Positions 10,967 to 22,835 are shown, numbered from the stretch's first letter. The stretch: DNA of 35,659 bases from Mammaliicoccus fleurettii (GCF_003970575.1 NZ_RXWZ01000029.1:1-35659); one strand, 5' to 3'. Program-made: numbers and translations. Notes: generated by a model not told the origin, from the sequence alone.

Positions 10967-12129
10967 ATTGTTAAGTCTCCTTTATTTATAAATTCTTTTA
11001 GTTCATCTTCACTAAGACCCTCTAATTTGGTTTTATCATACAACTTCAAAAAGTAATCAGCAAATATTTTTTCTAGTTTTTCTCGTTTCACTTTACCTTC
11101 TTTTAACTTTTCGCTTTGCCAAATTTGATTAAGATCTTCGATATTCTTTGCTTCTTTATTCCCAAAAACATGAGGGTGTCTACGAATCATTTTACTAGTG
11201 AGTTCTTGTACAACTTCTCTAACGTCAAAGTAGCCTTCTTTTTTACCAATAGAAGCGTGTAACATGACTTGCAGTAAAACATCTCCGAGTTCTTCTATAA
11301 TGTGATCAATGTCTTCTTCGTCAATTGCTTCAATCAATTCAAATGATTCTTCAATTATATAACGTTTTAACGTTTCATGTGTTTGTACTTTATCCCACGG
11401 ACAACCATCTTCAGATACAAGTGTATCGATAGTTTGTTCTAAATATTGGAAGTCATTGTACATTTGTTGTTGTTCTGAAATCTTTGGCACAAATAAACTC
11501 GTTAAGTTAGATAGTTCAGCGTGATGATCCATTTCATATAGAGGACAAGTTATAACATCCGCCACACCAAGTCTAGCATTAGATACTAACTTCACTGGAT
11601 GTTCATCAGGATATCTTTCCATTAAAGTGACTTTAATATCAGAAGCCACAAGTTGGTCGTAAACTTGCGTAATAATCGTATTTGTTCTCACATTCAATGT
11701 AGTATCTTCCAAATTAGTTCCATCTAATAAAGTAAAGCCATCGTTTGGATCGATATTAACAGCTCTAAACATATCATCTAAAAAGCTTTTACCACCAAGA
11801 ATTTTAACATCCGGATATCTTTCTATAAGAAGTTGAGTTGTTGTTTCTGCCACCATAGGATCACCTGGTACGGCATAAATAACATCTTCAGTGTCAGCTT
11901 TTTTAATTAAAGTGTCCACAATTTCTTCATATACAGTTATAAAATCTGCATGTTTTTCATAAACACTATCAAAACCTTGCCACTTTAAATCAGTTAATTC
12001 TTTTATTACTGGATGTTCCAGTGTTCTTGCATATACTGTGTCAGCAGACTGAAGCTTGCGATAAACACCCATAGGCAATTCATCAATACTATAATTACCT
12101 AAGCCAACAACTATAATTTGTTGCGCCAT
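10963..12129 (-). CDS. mazG: YabN: tetrapyrrole-methylase-like domain fused to MazG NTP pyrophosphohydrolase
   Basis: Two domains in 388 residues. About 1-220 is a tetrapyrrole (uroporphyrin) methylase-like fold (VVGLGNYSIDELPMG, AVPGDPMVAETT), of unclear activity in this family. About 230-388 is MazG, with metal-binding EESFELIEAI and EELGDVLLQVMLHA, preceded by GCPWDKVQTHETLKRY. MazG removes non-canonical or excess NTPs and, in some bacteria, lowers ppGpp. The ATG has AAAGGAG upstream. It follows the yabM flippase by 7 nt and runs into rqcP by 4 nt. Fusion of the two domains is normal in Bacilli. Confidence 0.94.
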   Translation of the reverse strand: MAQQIIVVGLGNYSIDELPMGVYRKLQSADTVYARTLEHPVIKELTDLKWQGFDSVYEKHADFITVYEEIVDTLIKKADTEDVIYAVPGDPMVAETTTQLLIERYPDVKILGGKSFLDDMFRAVNIDPNDGFTLLDGTNLEDTTLNVRTNTIITQVYDQLVASDIKVTLMERYPDEHPVKLVSNARLGVADVITCPLYEMDHHAELSNLTSLFVPKISEQQQMYNDFQYLEQTIDTLVSEDGCPWDKVQTHETLKRYIIEESFELIEAIDEEDIDHIIEELGDVLLQVMLHASIGKKEGYFDVREVVQELTSKMIRRHPHVFGNKEAKNIEDLNQIWQSEKLKEGKVKREKLEKIFADYFLKLYDKTKLEGLSEDELKEFINKGDLTI

Positions 12130-12136
12130 GATTTAA

Positions 12137-13648
12137 TTACTCCTTTATTATTTTATCCATTAAAGGTAAATGTTTCCATTCATCTTTTATTAATATTTTC
12201 ATTTTTATTATACCTATTATGACTATAGTTACGCCAACAATACCCGCCAAAATCATTAAAAGTAGACTCGTTAATCTTGATGTAGTATGTATCAGTAATA
12301 TCGTTTGCACAATTACTGACATAATTATTAAAAGAGATATGACTTTAAATATAAATAATCCCATACTTTGGAATCGATAAAGTTTCATTACAAACACATG
12401 CAAGACTAACGTGTATATCGCTAGCGAAAGCACCGTCGACAAACTTGCACCCAATATACCAAAATTCAAGACAAAGATATAATTGCCAATTATTTTCGAA
12501 ATAAGGCCAATTAATAGCGCTGAAAATAATACGCCTCTTTTTAGCTTCACTTGTAGTAAAGCAGTATACATAATGATAAAAGTAACAAATACAACAGCAA
12601 GCATAAAGACACTTAATGTCCCTATCAATTCATTTGTTTTAAAGAACACTGTATTAAGTAATGGTAATAAATTTATTAAACCAATAGCTGCTGCCATACT
12701 AAACAGCACAGTTATTTTTAAAGAAGTATTAGCATATTCATTTACAAGTTTATTGTTTTTCTTTTGCAGTTGATCCGTTAATAACGGAATTAGAACAAAG
12801 CTAAAAGTTGTCGTGATTATTAGCCCCATCTGTATAAGAGAAGCACCTCTATCAAAAATACCTTTTACTTTTATACTTTCATGAAAAGTATATCCCGTGT
12901 CTTGAAGTAAATTGACGAGCGTAAATGAATCAACAATTTGCCACAAAATAAGTATTAAATAAGAAATTGCATACAAAACAGTCATAGTTATGATATTTTT
13001 AGTATCTTTCATCTTTATTTCCCAGGAAAACTGTAATTTTGGTTTTCTTTTAAACAAGAAATATATAACAACGCAAATTAGTCCTAAGACAGATCCAGCA
13101 ATAGCTAACGTACCAGCTTGATAAATAGATATATCCATCGTTATAAAGATGATGATTGCAATTAGTATGATACCAACTCTTAGCACTTGATCAATTACTT
13201 GAGATACTGCTATATAATTCATATTATGATTCATTTGATAATATCCACGAACCATTGAAATAAAAACGAGTGGTAACATCGCTAAACTTGCCATTCGAAT
13301 CATAGGTGTTAAGTTCGCATCACCCATCAATTCGCTAATAAGCTCTGCACTAAGAAATATGCCAACACCGATGACCATGCAAATAATTTGCATGAACCAG
13401 AACATCCCAACTATCTCATTATAGTTTCGTTTAATCATCCAACCACTCATTACGCTTGGTAAGGCGTTTAAACTAACTACACTCACTATCGCAACTAGAG
13501 GGTATACTTGTTGATAAGCATACAATCCTTCGTCACCTAAAATGTTTTGATAAGGCACTCTATAAATCGCACTTAATATTTTTACTATTACCATTGTACC
13601 TGTTAACAGTAATACACTATTAAAAATAGGTTTAGATTGTGTCATCAT
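12137..13648 (-). CDS. yabM: Polysaccharide/lipid II-type flippase, MOP superfamily (YabM/SpoVB-like)
   Basis: A 503-residue polytopic membrane protein with about 14 hydrophobic helices, starting near residue 12 ([17 protein letters not shown]) and a basic connection after helix 6 (FLFKRKPKL). It belongs to the SpoVB/YabM branch of the MurJ/Wzx-like exporters, which move lipid-linked wall or polysaccharide precursors across the membrane; the substrate cannot be told from sequence. In Bacillus this locus between mfd and mazG also holds a yabM gene. Its ATGATG start lies 17 nt inside the mfd 3' end; the ribosome binding site (GGTAG) is weak, so coupling to mfd translation is likely. Confidence 0.88.
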   Translation of the reverse strand: MMTQSKPIFNSVLLLTGTMVIVKILSAIYRVPYQNILGDEGLYAYQQVYPLVAIVSVVSLNALPSVMSGWMIKRNYNEIVGMFWFMQIICMVIGVGIFLSAELISELMGDANLTPMIRMASLAMLPLVFISMVRGYYQMNHNMNYIAVSQVIDQVLRVGIILIAIIIFITMDISIYQAGTLAIAGSVLGLICVVIYFLFKRKPKLQFSWEIKMKDTKNIITMTVLYAISYLILILWQIVDSFTLVNLLQDTGYTFHESIKVKGIFDRGASLIQMGLIITTTFSFVLIPLLTDQLQKKNNKLVNEYANTSLKITVLFSMAAAIGLINLLPLLNTVFFKTNELIGTLSVFMLAVVFVTFIIMYTALLQVKLKRGVLFSALLIGLISKIIGNYIFVLNFGILGASLSTVLSLAIYTLVLHVFVMKLYRFQSMGLFIFKVISLLIIMSVIVQTILLIHTTSRLTSLLLMILAGIVGVTIVIIGIIKMKILIKDEWKHLPLMDKIIKE

Positions 13649-16600
13649 CTACCAAACTTTCATTTATCACTTTAGTTAAGAATTTCAAGTCATCTAACCA
13701 TTGCTTTGTTTTTTGCAATTTAAATACCATTTGATTGTCTGCAACTGCTATTTTAAGCTTTCTACCTAGAGGTTCTGTCACTTTGAATAACACATCCCCT
13801 TTTAAATGGTTTGTAGTATATTCAGATGCGGTCAATTGTATTACTTTAACCACTTCTTTAATTTCTGTAATACCGAAGTGAATACCATTCAACCTAATTT
13901 CAACTACGTCTAAAAGTCGTTTCACTTCTATAGGATATTCGCCAAAACGATCTAATAATTCATCTTGTATATCTTCTAGCTGAGCTTGTGTAGAAATGGA
14001 TCTTAACTTTTTATACATTTCAATTTTAGCTTGTTCATTCTTAATATATTCAGCCGGAATATAAGCATCTATTTTAATATCGACTTCTAATTGCGGCACT
14101 TCAGATTCAGGTTCAATACCTCGTTTCACATTAACCGCTTCTTCTAACATTTGAGAATACAGATCATAACCTACAGAATCTATAAATCCATGTTGCTGAC
14201 TTCCTAAAAGATTACCAGCACCACGAATATTCAAATCACGCATTGCAATTTTAAAGCCTGAACCTAATTCAGTAAATTCTTTAATTGCTTGTAGTCTTTG
14301 TTCTGCAACTTCTGTTAATACTTTATTTTGTTCATGTAAAAAGTAAGCATATCCTATTCGACTTGAACGGCCAACTCTTCCTCGCAATTGATACAGCTGA
14401 CTTAAACCAAATCTATTAGCATCTTCAATAATTAATGTATTAGCATTTGGTACATCAACACCTGTTTCAATGATTGTCGTTGTGACAAGAATATCATATT
14501 CACCATCTACAAAGTTTAGCATCGTTTCTTCTAATTCACGCTCAGACATTTGTCCATGTGCAACACCAATTCTTGCATTTGGCATTAACATAGATAATTG
14601 TTCGCTTTTTTGATAGATAGACTGCACTCTGTTATATAAGTAGAATGCTTGACCACCTCGTGAAAGTTCTCGCTCAAGCGCTTCTTTAACAAAGCTCATA
14701 TTTTGTTCTAGAACATATGTCTGAACGGGAAATCTGTTTTCGGGTGGCGTTTCAATAACTGATAAATCCCTTACACCTAATAAACTCATATGCAGCGTTC
14801 TTGGTATAGGCGTTGCAGTTAAAGTAAGTACATCTACGTTTGTTTTTAATGCTTTTATACGTTCTTTATGTTTTACACCAAATCTTTGCTCTTCATCTAC
14901 TACTAATAACCCTAAATCTTTATATTCCACATCTTTACTTAGTAATTTATGTGTTCCAACAACAATATCTACAAATCCTGATTTAATGCCTGCTTTCGTT
15001 TCTTTTACTTGTTTTGGCGTTCTAAATCTACTCATCATTTGTATTTCAACTGGATATTCTTGCATACGTTCTCTAAAGGTTTCAAAATGTTGCTGTGCAA
15101 GGATAGTTGTAGGCACTAAAATAGCAACTTGCTTTCCTTCCATGACAGCTTTAAAAGACGCTCTTATGGCCACTTCTGTCTTACCATAACCTACATCACC
15201 GCATAATAACCTATCCATTGGTCTTCTTTTTTCCATGTCTTCTTTGATTTCTTCTAAAGAAGTGACTTGGTCAGGCGTAGGTTCATATGGGAAGTCCATT
15301 TCAAATGTCATTTGTTCTTCTGTATCTGGCCCAAATTGATATCCTTCAACTTGTTCACGTTCTTGATATAGCTTTAATAATTCATCTGCAATATCTTCAA
15401 CATTTTTTTGTACTTTCGCTTTTGTTTTTTTCCACTCAGTACCACCAAGTTTATTAACTTTCGGTTCTTTATCATCTGAACCTACGAATTTCTGTACATC
15501 ATTCATTTGATCTACAGGTACAAACAATTGGTCTGTGCCTTTATATTGAATTTTAATATAGTCTTTGTGTATACCAGAAACCTCTAAAGTTTCAACACCT
15601 AAATATTTACCGACACCATGATGAACATGTACAACATAATCACCGACATTAAGCTCTTGGTAAGATTTTATTTTTTCTGCATTAGATAATTTCTGTCTTC
15701 TCTTAGATTGTTTACGTTCGCGAGCTTTGAACAATTCTTTTTCAGTGACTACCACCAAATTCATATAAGGTAGTTCAAATCCTTCTGATAAAGCACCGTC
15801 AGTTACAACAGCTTGTCCTGTTTGACCTACTTCTGTAACTCTATCGATTACTGTTGGTATGTTCATATCAGTCAGCATACTTTGAATTTTAGACTTCCTC
15901 GTTTCAGATTCAGCCAACAAGACAACAGTAAACCCTTGCTTCATAAATCGATCAAATTCAGATTGCATAATATCATACTGTCCATAAAATCTTTGTACTG
16001 GTTTACACGAAAATTTAACCATTTCTTCAATTTCTACTGGCATACTTGCCGTAAATAATGTGAAATAGGCAACTTTATGTTGATTTAACAAATCAGTAAA
16101 TGCATTTTCAGAAATAAAACGTTGACCTACAAATCCTTGACCAGATTCAATTAGTGATTGCGTAAATTCTTCAATTTCAACATCTAGAGATTTCTCAGTT
16201 TCTTTAATTCGATTATATTCATCTACAACAATGCGTGCATCATCAGCTAAATAATCCGTTAAAGTGGTTATCTCATCATACATAAATGCAATAACACGTC
16301 TTAAAATTTGATGATCTTTCAATTCATCACTTTGCATCAATATATTTTGATACGTATCTTTTAAGTCAGGACGTATTTCAGTAGGTAATTTTTGACGGGT
16401 TGTTTCATAAGATTCTTCCATTCGTTCAGACAATCGATTGATTTGTTCACTAGTGAAGATATAATCACTTGCAGTCGTAATTTCTACTTGTTCTATATTA
16501 TCTAAAGAACGTTGTGTTTCTACATCGAACAGTCTCATACCATCTACTTCTGTATCAAACAATTCAATACGAACTGGATCCCCAGTTACAGGATAAATAT

Positions 16601-17141
16601 CAATTAAACCACCACGAATAGAAAACTCACCGATTGCAGAAACCAATGTTTGCCTCTTATAACCCATATCTACGAGTTGTTTAGCCCAATCATCTAAATC
16701 GATCTCGTCGCCAATTTTAATTGATTTATAATGTTCATTCCAAATATTTTTTGGCGTTAATTGTTTTTTTAGTCCATTAATGGGTACGATAAATAACCCT
16801 TTCTTGTCTTGTGCAAGCTGGGTTAATGTTCTAATTCTTTCACTCATTAAGTCTGGACTTTGTGTAGAAAATGCTTCAATCATAATATCTTGTACAGGGA
16901 ATTTAAACACTTCTTCTGGAGGTAGTAATTGCAGAATATCCGCTTCTAATTTATCTGCTTGATACAAGTTGTTTGTAACTATTACTAATTGTTTATCACT
17001 TTTAATATATTGTTCTAATATAAGCAATGCTTTACTAGATTGGTTCAATCCTGTAACAAGTATATTTTTTTCTCCAAAAATTTGTTCTAAATCTTGAAAA
17101 CGTTCATCTGCTTGTATGATTTCATGCATAACATGTTTCAT
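13632..17141 (-). CDS. mfd: Transcription-repair coupling factor
   Basis: ATP-dependent translocase that dislodges RNA polymerase stalled at lesions and recruits UvrA. At 1169 residues it is full length. The N-terminal UvrB-like part is followed by the RNA-polymerase interaction domain (about 490-560: [29 protein letters not shown]), then RecG-like helicase domains with Walker A GDVGYGKT near 650, DEEQ near 750, TATPIPRTL and the TRG-like QLRGRVGRS, and a C-terminal regulatory domain. The ATG overlaps the pth stop as ATGA. The yabM start lies within its last codons. No spoVT gene follows, unlike Bacillus. Confidence 0.98.
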   Translation of the reverse strand: MKHVMHEIIQADERFQDLEQIFGEKNILVTGLNQSSKALLILEQYIKSDKQLVIVTNNLYQADKLEADILQLLPPEEVFKFPVQDIMIEAFSTQSPDLMSERIRTLTQLAQDKKGLFIVPINGLKKQLTPKNIWNEHYKSIKIGDEIDLDDWAKQLVDMGYKRQTLVSAIGEFSIRGGLIDIYPVTGDPVRIELFDTEVDGMRLFDVETQRSLDNIEQVEITTASDYIFTSEQINRLSERMEESYETTRQKLPTEIRPDLKDTYQNILMQSDELKDHQILRRVIAFMYDEITTLTDYLADDARIVVDEYNRIKETEKSLDVEIEEFTQSLIESGQGFVGQRFISENAFTDLLNQHKVAYFTLFTASMPVEIEEMVKFSCKPVQRFYGQYDIMQSEFDRFMKQGFTVVLLAESETRKSKIQSMLTDMNIPTVIDRVTEVGQTGQAVVTDGALSEGFELPYMNLVVVTEKELFKARERKQSKRRQKLSNAEKIKSYQELNVGDYVVHVHHGVGKYLGVETLEVSGIHKDYIKIQYKGTDQLFVPVDQMNDVQKFVGSDDKEPKVNKLGGTEWKKTKAKVQKNVEDIADELLKLYQEREQVEGYQFGPDTEEQMTFEMDFPYEPTPDQVTSLEEIKEDMEKRRPMDRLLCGDVGYGKTEVAIRASFKAVMEGKQVAILVPTTILAQQHFETFRERMQEYPVEIQMMSRFRTPKQVKETKAGIKSGFVDIVVGTHKLLSKDVEYKDLGLLVVDEEQRFGVKHKERIKALKTNVDVLTLTATPIPRTLHMSLLGVRDLSVIETPPENRFPVQTYVLEQNMSFVKEALERELSRGGQAFYLYNRVQSIYQKSEQLSMLMPNARIGVAHGQMSERELEETMLNFVDGEYDILVTTTIIETGVDVPNANTLIIEDANRFGLSQLYQLRGRVGRSSRIGYAYFLHEQNKVLTEVAEQRLQAIKEFTELGSGFKIAMRDLNIRGAGNLLGSQQHGFIDSVGYDLYSQMLEEAVNVKRGIEPESEVPQLEVDIKIDAYIPAEYIKNEQAKIEMYKKLRSISTQAQLEDIQDELLDRFGEYPIEVKRLLDVVEIRLNGIHFGITEIKEVVKVIQLTASEYTTNHLKGDVLFKVTEPLGRKLKIAVADNQMVFKLQKTKQWLDDLKFLTKVINESLVDDDTI

Positions 17142-17710
17142 TTTATTTCACCATTATACTGGTTCATTACATTTTGAAAAGTTTCGCCTTTAATTAACGC
17201 TTCACAAGCATCAGCTGCACGGTCAATTACTTTTTCCATTGTAATCATTTCATCATCAGAAAACTTCTGAAGTACATAACTAGGTACACTCATACCATTT
17301 GTAGGGCGATCAATTCCAATTCTTATTCTATTAAATCGATCTGTTCCTAAATGTTGAATTAATGACTTCATACCGTTATGGCCACCAGCACTTCCTTTCT
17401 GACGTAATCTCAAATGTCCTTGAGATTGGTCCATATCATCATATAGTACAACTAAATCCTCTATATCTATATTGTAATAATCCATAAGCGGTCTTACTGC
17501 CTCACCAGATAAATTCATAAAAGTCATAGGTTCAATAAGCATTACTTTTTCTCCGTTAATTAATCCTATTGTATATGCACCTTTGAATTTTTGTTTATCT
17601 ATTTGTAATTGATGACGTTCCACTAGTTCATCAACTACTTCAAATCCTATATTGTGACGCGTACGGTCATATTTTTTTCCGATATTTCCAAGTCCAACAA
17701 TACATTTCAT
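17138..17710 (-). CDS. pth: Peptidyl-tRNA hydrolase
   Basis: Releases peptides from drop-off peptidyl-tRNA and frees the tRNA. In 190 residues the active-site set is visible: N9 in [15 protein letters not shown], the catalytic H19, FMNLSG, and the catalytic-aspartate block VLYDDMD, with [11 protein letters not shown] later. The ATG has GGAGG about 8 nt upstream. It ends inside mfd (ATGA overlap). Work in B. subtilis implicates Pth in releasing chains during ribosome quality control, which gives sense to rqcP further down the same gene string; that link is inferred here. Confidence 0.97.
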   Translation of the reverse strand: MKCIVGLGNIGKKYDRTRHNIGFEVVDELVERHQLQIDKQKFKGAYTIGLINGEKVMLIEPMTFMNLSGEAVRPLMDYYNIDIEDLVVLYDDMDQSQGHLRLRQKGSAGGHNGMKSLIQHLGTDRFNRIRIGIDRPTNGMSVPSYVLQKFSDDEMITMEKVIDRAADACEALIKGETFQNVMNQYNGEIK

Positions 17711-17741
17711 GTTGTAACCTCCATATTAATACTAAGTATAT

Positions 17742-17750
17742 ATTATAGCA
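17742..17750 (-). promoter_or_regulatory. Candidate extended -10 promoter for pth-mfd
   Basis: Minus strand TGCTATAAT (17750-17742), a TGn-TATAAT extended -10, lies between the ctc terminator and the pth start. No good -35 is present at 16-18 nt. Confidence 0.5.
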
Positions 17751-17785
17751 TTTTTATGATTTATTTCATCTAACTATACTTAAAT

Positions 17786-17824
17786 AAAAAGAAGAGGCTG
17801 AGACAATTAATTTGTCTCAGCCTC
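17786..17824 (-). terminator. ctc terminator
   Basis: Minus-strand hairpin with perfect 13-nt arms GAGGCTGAGACAA / TTGTCTCAGCCTC around ATTAA, followed by TTCTTTTT. Arms of the GAGGCTG(A/G)GACA type are frequent in staphylococcal intergenic terminators. Confidence 0.92.
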
Positions 17825-17841
17825 TCAAGCTATTTAGAAGC

Positions 17842-18486
17842 TTATTTTTCTTCTTCAGCTTCTTCTTTGTCTGCTTCTTCTTCAGCTACTGCATCTGCTT
17901 CTTCAGCTGCAGTTTCTTCAGCGTCTTCATCAGGTTCTTCTATAGGAGGAACAACTGTTACAACTGCTTCTTCTTTATCGTTTTCGATAGAATATTTTTC
18001 AGTTGCATTTAAGTCACCTACTAAGTAGCTATCACCGATACCTAATTCTGTAATATCAACTTCGATATTTTCAGGAATTGCATCTGGAGTTGTTGTTACT
18101 TGTAAGTTGAATAATGGTTGTTGAACTACGCCGCCTTCAGAAGCACCAGCTGCTTCACCTACTAATAATACAGGTACATCAACAGTTAATTCTTCTTTCA
18201 TGTTGATTGCTAAGAAGTCAACATGTGTGATTTGGTTTTTAAGAGAATCATATTGATAATCTGAAACCATCACTTTGATTGATTTAGAACCAACGCCTAA
18301 TTCGATAACACCGTTACGTCCAACTTCACGAATTGTTTTGATGAATTCAATTTCATCAACTTTAACAGATGTATTTTTAGCACCGTAACCGTATACTACT
18401 GCTGGAATAACACCTGAAGCTCTTAATTTACGTAAACTAGAACGAGTTTGTTTACCTTGACGGATAACTGACTTTAATGAAGTCAT
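17842..18486 (-). CDS. ctc: 50S ribosomal protein L25, Ctc form
   Basis: Binds 5S rRNA in the large subunit. The N-terminal L25 domain covers about residues 1-90 ([31 protein letters not shown]) and the TL5-type beta domain about 95-180; a strongly acidic E/D/A-rich tail of about 35 residues ends the protein. I chose ATG 18486 (214 residues): AAAGGTGG at about 18500-18493 fits it, whereas the upstream GTG at 18498 lies in that site. Ctc is a sigma-B stress gene in B. subtilis, but no GTTT...GGGTAT-type box is visible here; a sigma-A promoter and a folded leader precede it. Confidence 0.95.
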   Translation of the reverse strand: MTSLKSVIRQGKQTRSSLRKLRASGVIPAVVYGYGAKNTSVKVDEIEFIKTIREVGRNGVIELGVGSKSIKVMVSDYQYDSLKNQITHVDFLAINMKEELTVDVPVLLVGEAAGASEGGVVQQPLFNLQVTTTPDAIPENIEVDITELGIGDSYLVGDLNATEKYSIENDKEEAVVTVVPPIEEPDEDAEETAAEEADAVAEEEADKEEAEEEK

Positions 18487-18509
18487 TATCTTTTCCACCT
18501 TTCATACTT

Positions 18510-18563
18510 GCGCAATATGCGCTCCTACACTCACCCATCAACATTAAATGTTGCTTGTAAGTG
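18510..18563 (-). promoter_or_regulatory. Folded 5' leader of ctc/L25, possible autoregulatory RNA
   Basis: In the minus-strand transcript, CACTTAC (18563-18557) pairs with GTGAGTG (18534-18528), enclosing an internal loop and a second stem CAACA / TGTTG (18553-18549 / 18543-18539) with a 5-nt loop. A third hairpin GCGCA-TAT-TGCGC (18522-18510) follows and ends about 10 nt before the ribosome binding site. The predicted transcript start is near 18590, giving about a 100-nt leader. Control of L25 by this RNA is inference. Confidence 0.4.
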
Positions 18564-18595
18564 GTTATTTAGTCCATTAAAATGAACCGTTTGTT

Positions 18596-18624
18596 ATTAT
18601 ACACGAATATTAAAAATTAATCAA
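18596..18624 (-). promoter_or_regulatory. ctc promoter
   Basis: Minus strand TTGATT (18624-18619), 17 nt, TATAAT (18601-18596). The -35 overlaps the last two codons and stop of prs, so ctc can be transcribed apart from glmU-prs. Confidence 0.7.
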
Positions 18625-19579
18625 ATAGCACACTAACTGATTCTTGTTCATACACACGCACGATAGCTTGTGCTAATAATTCTGCTACAGATAACTCTTT
18701 AACATTGGCTGGTTTTCTATCTTCTGGCAACTGTATAGAGTTTGTAACAACTAATTCTTTAATTTGAGAACTTTCGATACGTTCTTTTGCAGGGCCAGAT
18801 AATACTGGATGAGTACAACATGCGTATACTTCTTTTGCACCTTTTTTAACGAGTGCGTCAGCAGCTAAAGTGATTGTTCCAGCTGTATCAATAATATCAT
18901 CGATAATGATAGCAGTCTTACCATCTATGTCCCCGACGATATTCATCACTTCTGCGACATTTGGTTTTGGACGACGTTTATCAATAATTGCTATAGGTGT
19001 TTTAAGACGGTCTGCCATTTTACGAGCTCTTGTTACTCCACCATGATCTGGTGATACAACAACTGTTGATTCAGGGTCCAAACCTTTTTCTAAGAAGTAG
19101 TTGGATAAAATTGGTACGCCCATTAAATGATCAATCGGTATATCAAAGAACCCTTGAATTTGAGGAGCATGTAAATCAAGTGCTATCATTCTACTAGCGC
19201 CAGCTTTTTCAATAATGTTTGCCACAAGTTTAGCTGTGATAGGTTCACGACTTCTTGCTTTACGATCTTGTCTAGCGTAACCATAATAAGGCATTACAAT
19301 ATTAATGTTTGCTGCTGATGCACGTTTACAAGCATCAATCATAATTAATAATTCCATCAAGTGTTCATTTACTGGATTTGATGTTGGTTGAATAATAAAT
19401 ACATCACAACCACGAATACTTTCTTCAATATTAATTTGAACCTCACCATCAGCAAATCTCTTAACTGTCGATTTCCCTAATGGAATTCCTACTAGATTTG
19501 CAACTTCTTGTGCTAAAGGCTGATTTCCTTCAAGTGAAAATATTTTTAATGAAGAGTTCTTATATTCAGTATTCAACAT
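18617..19579 (-). CDS. prs: Ribose-phosphate pyrophosphokinase (PRPP synthase)
   Basis: Makes PRPP from ribose-5-phosphate and ATP for purine, pyrimidine, NAD, histidine and tryptophan synthesis. Visible are the ATP-site [17 protein letters not shown], the divalent-cation region [27 protein letters not shown] and the PRPP loop [15 protein letters not shown]. The start ATG 19579 (320 residues) follows GGAGG at good spacing and matches the [13 protein letters not shown] beginning of staphylococcal Prs; the open frame to 19675 reaches into glmU and is not used. It follows glmU by 46 nt. PurR, encoded upstream, senses PRPP, so Prs product feeds back on its neighbour. Confidence 0.97.
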   Translation of the reverse strand: MLNTEYKNSSLKIFSLEGNQPLAQEVANLVGIPLGKSTVKRFADGEVQINIEESIRGCDVFIIQPTSNPVNEHLMELLIMIDACKRASAANINIVMPYYGYARQDRKARSREPITAKLVANIIEKAGASRMIALDLHAPQIQGFFDIPIDHLMGVPILSNYFLEKGLDPESTVVVSPDHGGVTRARKMADRLKTPIAIIDKRRPKPNVAEVMNIVGDIDGKTAIIIDDIIDTAGTITLAADALVKKGAKEVYACCTHPVLSGPAKERIESSQIKELVVTNSIQLPEDRKPANVKELSVAELLAQAIVRVYEQESVSVLFD

Positions 19580-19625
19580 TTCTGTTCCTCCAATATCATT
19601 TTGACTCATTTTTTGACGGCTCCTT

Positions 19626-20999
<1,374 letters not shown>

Positions 21000-21017
21000 T
21001 TATACACACTTTATTAT

Positions 21018-21047
21018 ATTATAATTTAATTCTCATATGACTATCAA
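21018..21047 (-). promoter_or_regulatory. glmU-prs promoter
   Basis: Minus strand TTGATA (21047-21042), 18 nt, TATAAT (21023-21018), between the spoVG terminator and glmU. Confidence 0.65.
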
Positions 21048-21118
21048 GGAAGAGTTATTTTTTAAAGAATAAATTTGTTATAAATAATTCATTTTTTTAA
21101 AATATTTTATAAAATCGC

Positions 21119-21160
21119 ACAAAAAAACTGTCGGAAAGTCTCATACTTTTCGACAGTTTT
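21119..21160 (-). terminator. spoVG terminator
   Basis: Minus-strand arms ACTGTCGAAAAGT / ACTTTCCGACAGT with one mismatch and a 5-nt loop, followed by T7 (21127-21121). It isolates ridA-spoVG from glmU-prs. Confidence 0.9.
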
Positions 21161-21195
21161 TAACATTTCAACAAAACTATATTGTTTTGGATATG

Positions 21196-21558
21196 TTATT
21201 CTTCTTTTTCTTCTTTTTCTTCTTTTTCAGTTTCTGATTCTTCAGTTTCTGATTCTTCAGTTTCTGTTTCAGAATTTTCTTGAGCTGATTTTGGAATTAT
21301 CACTTCATCAGTTTCATCATAAACTTTCATAACCGCTTCTTGTATTTCTTGTCTCATTTCAGAGTTAATAGGATGCGCAATATCTCTAAACTCCCCGTCA
21401 GGTGTACGTTTACTAGGCATAGCAACAAACAGTCCTGAATTTCCCTCAATTACTCTTAAATCGTGAATAACAAAGCCATCGTCTAAAGTAATTGAAACCA
21501 ACGCCTTCATTCTTCCATCTGTTTGAATTTTTCTCAATCTCACATCTGTTACCTTCAT
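21196..21558 (-). CDS. spoVG: SpoVG regulatory RNA/DNA-binding protein with long acidic repeat tail
   Basis: The first about 85 residues are the conserved SpoVG domain ([56 protein letters not shown]). SpoVG homologues bind RNA or DNA; in S. aureus SpoVG carries part of the sigma-B output on capsule and secreted factors. The C-terminal about 32 residues are a repetitive Glu/Thr/Ser then Glu/Lys tail, longer than the roughly 100-residue S. aureus protein, encoded by tandem 15-bp and 9-bp repeats. A strong GGGGG site precedes the ATG, 60 nt after ridA. Confidence 0.95.
   Translation of the reverse strand: MKVTDVRLRKIQTDGRMKALVSITLDDGFVIHDLRVIEGNSGLFVAMPSKRTPDGEFRDIAHPINSEMRQEIQEAVMKVYDETDEVIIPKSAQENSETETEESETEESETEKEEKEEKEE
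21199..21266. repeat. In-frame tandem repeats in the spoVG 3' end
   Basis: Plus strand TTCTTCTTT is repeated three times at 21199-21225 (9-bp period). TCAGTTTCTGATTCT then occurs at 21227-21241 and 21242-21256, with a 10-base partial third copy at 21257-21266 (15-bp period). Both periods are multiples of three, so copy-number change alters tail length without breaking the frame. Confidence 0.9.
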
Positions 21559-21618
21559 GATTTGTGTGCCCCCTGTTTTGTCTATTTAAAGTAGCAGCAT
21601 CATATTAATTGAAGTTAG

Positions 21619-21993
21619 TTATTTTATTTTTGCGATCATTTCAATCTCAACTTTTACATCTTTTGGTAAACGTGCGACTTCCACACAACTTCTAGCAGGC
21701 AAATGTTCATTAAAATACTCTCCATAAACAGAATTGATGTCTTGGAAATCATTCATATCTTTTATAAAGATTAATGATTTAACGACACTATCTAATGTAG
21801 CGCCACTTTCTTCAAGTACTATTTTTAAATTCTCAAGTACTTGCTTCGTTTGTGCTTTTACATCATCTGATACGACTTCACCTTGCTGATTTAATGGTAT
21901 TTGACCTGAAGTAAATACTAAACTATCTACTACTACTGCATGGCAATATGGCCCTAATGCTTCTGGAGCGTTTGCTGCGTTAATACTTTTCAT
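21619..21993 (-). CDS. ridA: RidA (YabJ) reactive intermediate deaminase
   Basis: Hydrolyses reactive enamine/imine intermediates made by PLP enzymes. The 124-residue protein has the family marks: GPYCHAVVVDSLVFTSGQIP, the loop LPARSCVEVARLPKDVKVEIE with the catalytic arginine, and a C-terminal IE(M)IAKI. The ATG follows AAAGGAGAG, 17 nt after the purR stop. In S. aureus yabJ-spoVG is sigma-B driven; in the roughly 100 nt before this gene I see no GGGTAT-like -10, so here it may be transcribed with purR. PurR-YabJ adjacency is conserved in Bacillus, where YabJ was tied to purine regulation. Confidence 0.95.
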   Translation of the reverse strand: MKSINAANAPEALGPYCHAVVVDSLVFTSGQIPLNQQGEVVSDDVKAQTKQVLENLKIVLEESGATLDSVVKSLIFIKDMNDFQDINSVYGEYFNEHLPARSCVEVARLPKDVKVEIEMIAKIK

Positions 21994-22010
21994 GTTGAAT
22001 ATCTCTCCTT

Positions 22011-22835
22011 TTAATTAAATCTTTTCAAACAGTTGCCTTCTTCTACTGAAAATTGTTGATTGTATTCGTCTACGTCAGATAATCTAACTAAAGATGTATA
22101 ATCTTCAATCAATCGATGTTTAACTTCTTTTGATTCTACAAGTACTGATACCCCTTTTACTGTAGCCTTAAACTCATTCATCAAATTGATTACGCCATTT
22201 ATAGAGCCACCTGCTCTCATGAAATCATCAACAATTAATACATTCGAATATTCAGCTAATGTTCTTTTAGATAATACCATTGTCTCAATCTTTCTCGATG
22301 AACCCGAAACGTAGTTTATCGATACTGTTGATCCTTCAGTAACTTTATTATCTTTTCTTATAACAACAACTGGCAAATTAAGTACTTTTGCAACTGCGTT
22401 AGCTAAAGAAATCCCTTTTGTCGCTATTGTAACAACCGCATCAAGTTCTTCATCCATGTACATAGTAGCAATTAATTCTCCTACTTGATTTAATAATTTA
22501 GGATTACCTACTAAATCTGACATAAATAAATATCCGCCTGGCAGCAGTCTTTCTTTCTCTTTTAGCAATTCACATAGCTTTGCTATCAATTCACGCGCTT
22601 CTTCAACATACATTTTAGGGCGATAAGTAACACCGCCACTCGCTCCTGCAGTTGTCTCAATAATACCAAGTCTTTCGGCATTAAACGTTTCTTTGATAAT
22701 TTGTATGTCTTCGCTAATAGACGACTTTGCCTGACCAAAATGATTAACAAAATAAGTCAGCGGTACTAGTTCGTTCGGATGTTTCAATAAATATTGTGTC
22801 ATATAAACGATTCTTTCACTTCGTTTAAAACGCAT
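22011..22835 (-). CDS. purR: Purine operon repressor PurR (Gram-positive type)
   Basis: Represses purine synthesis and salvage genes; PRPP is the inducer and (p)ppGpp the co-repressor in studied firmicutes. The N-terminal winged-helix domain covers about 1-75 (RFKRSERIVYMTQYLLKHP, AKSSISEDIQIIKETF). The phosphoribosyltransferase-like effector domain follows, with the PRPP motif VLIVDDFMRAGGS near 200-212. Length 274 is typical. The ribosome binding site (TTGGGG) is modest. Its own promoter lies in the 70-nt gap after ispE. I did not find a convincing pair of PurBoxes by eye. Confidence 0.97.
   Translation of the reverse strand: MRFKRSERIVYMTQYLLKHPNELVPLTYFVNHFGQAKSSISEDIQIIKETFNAERLGIIETTAGASGGVTYRPKMYVEEARELIAKLCELLKEKERLLPGGYLFMSDLVGNPKLLNQVGELIATMYMDEELDAVVTIATKGISLANAVAKVLNLPVVVIRKDNKVTEGSTVSINYVSGSSRKIETMVLSKRTLAEYSNVLIVDDFMRAGGSINGVINLMNEFKATVKGVSVLVESKEVKHRLIEDYTSLVRLSDVDEYNQQFSVEEGNCLKRFN

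Noticed and set aside
17786-17824. GAGGCTGAGACA element as a dispersed repeat
   Set aside because: Only one copy occurs in this window; it is fully explained as the ctc terminator.
21994-22110. Sigma-B promoter for ridA-spoVG
   Set aside because: No GTTT followed at 12-15 nt by GGGTAT in the purR 3' end or the gap; no GGG at all near the needed -10.
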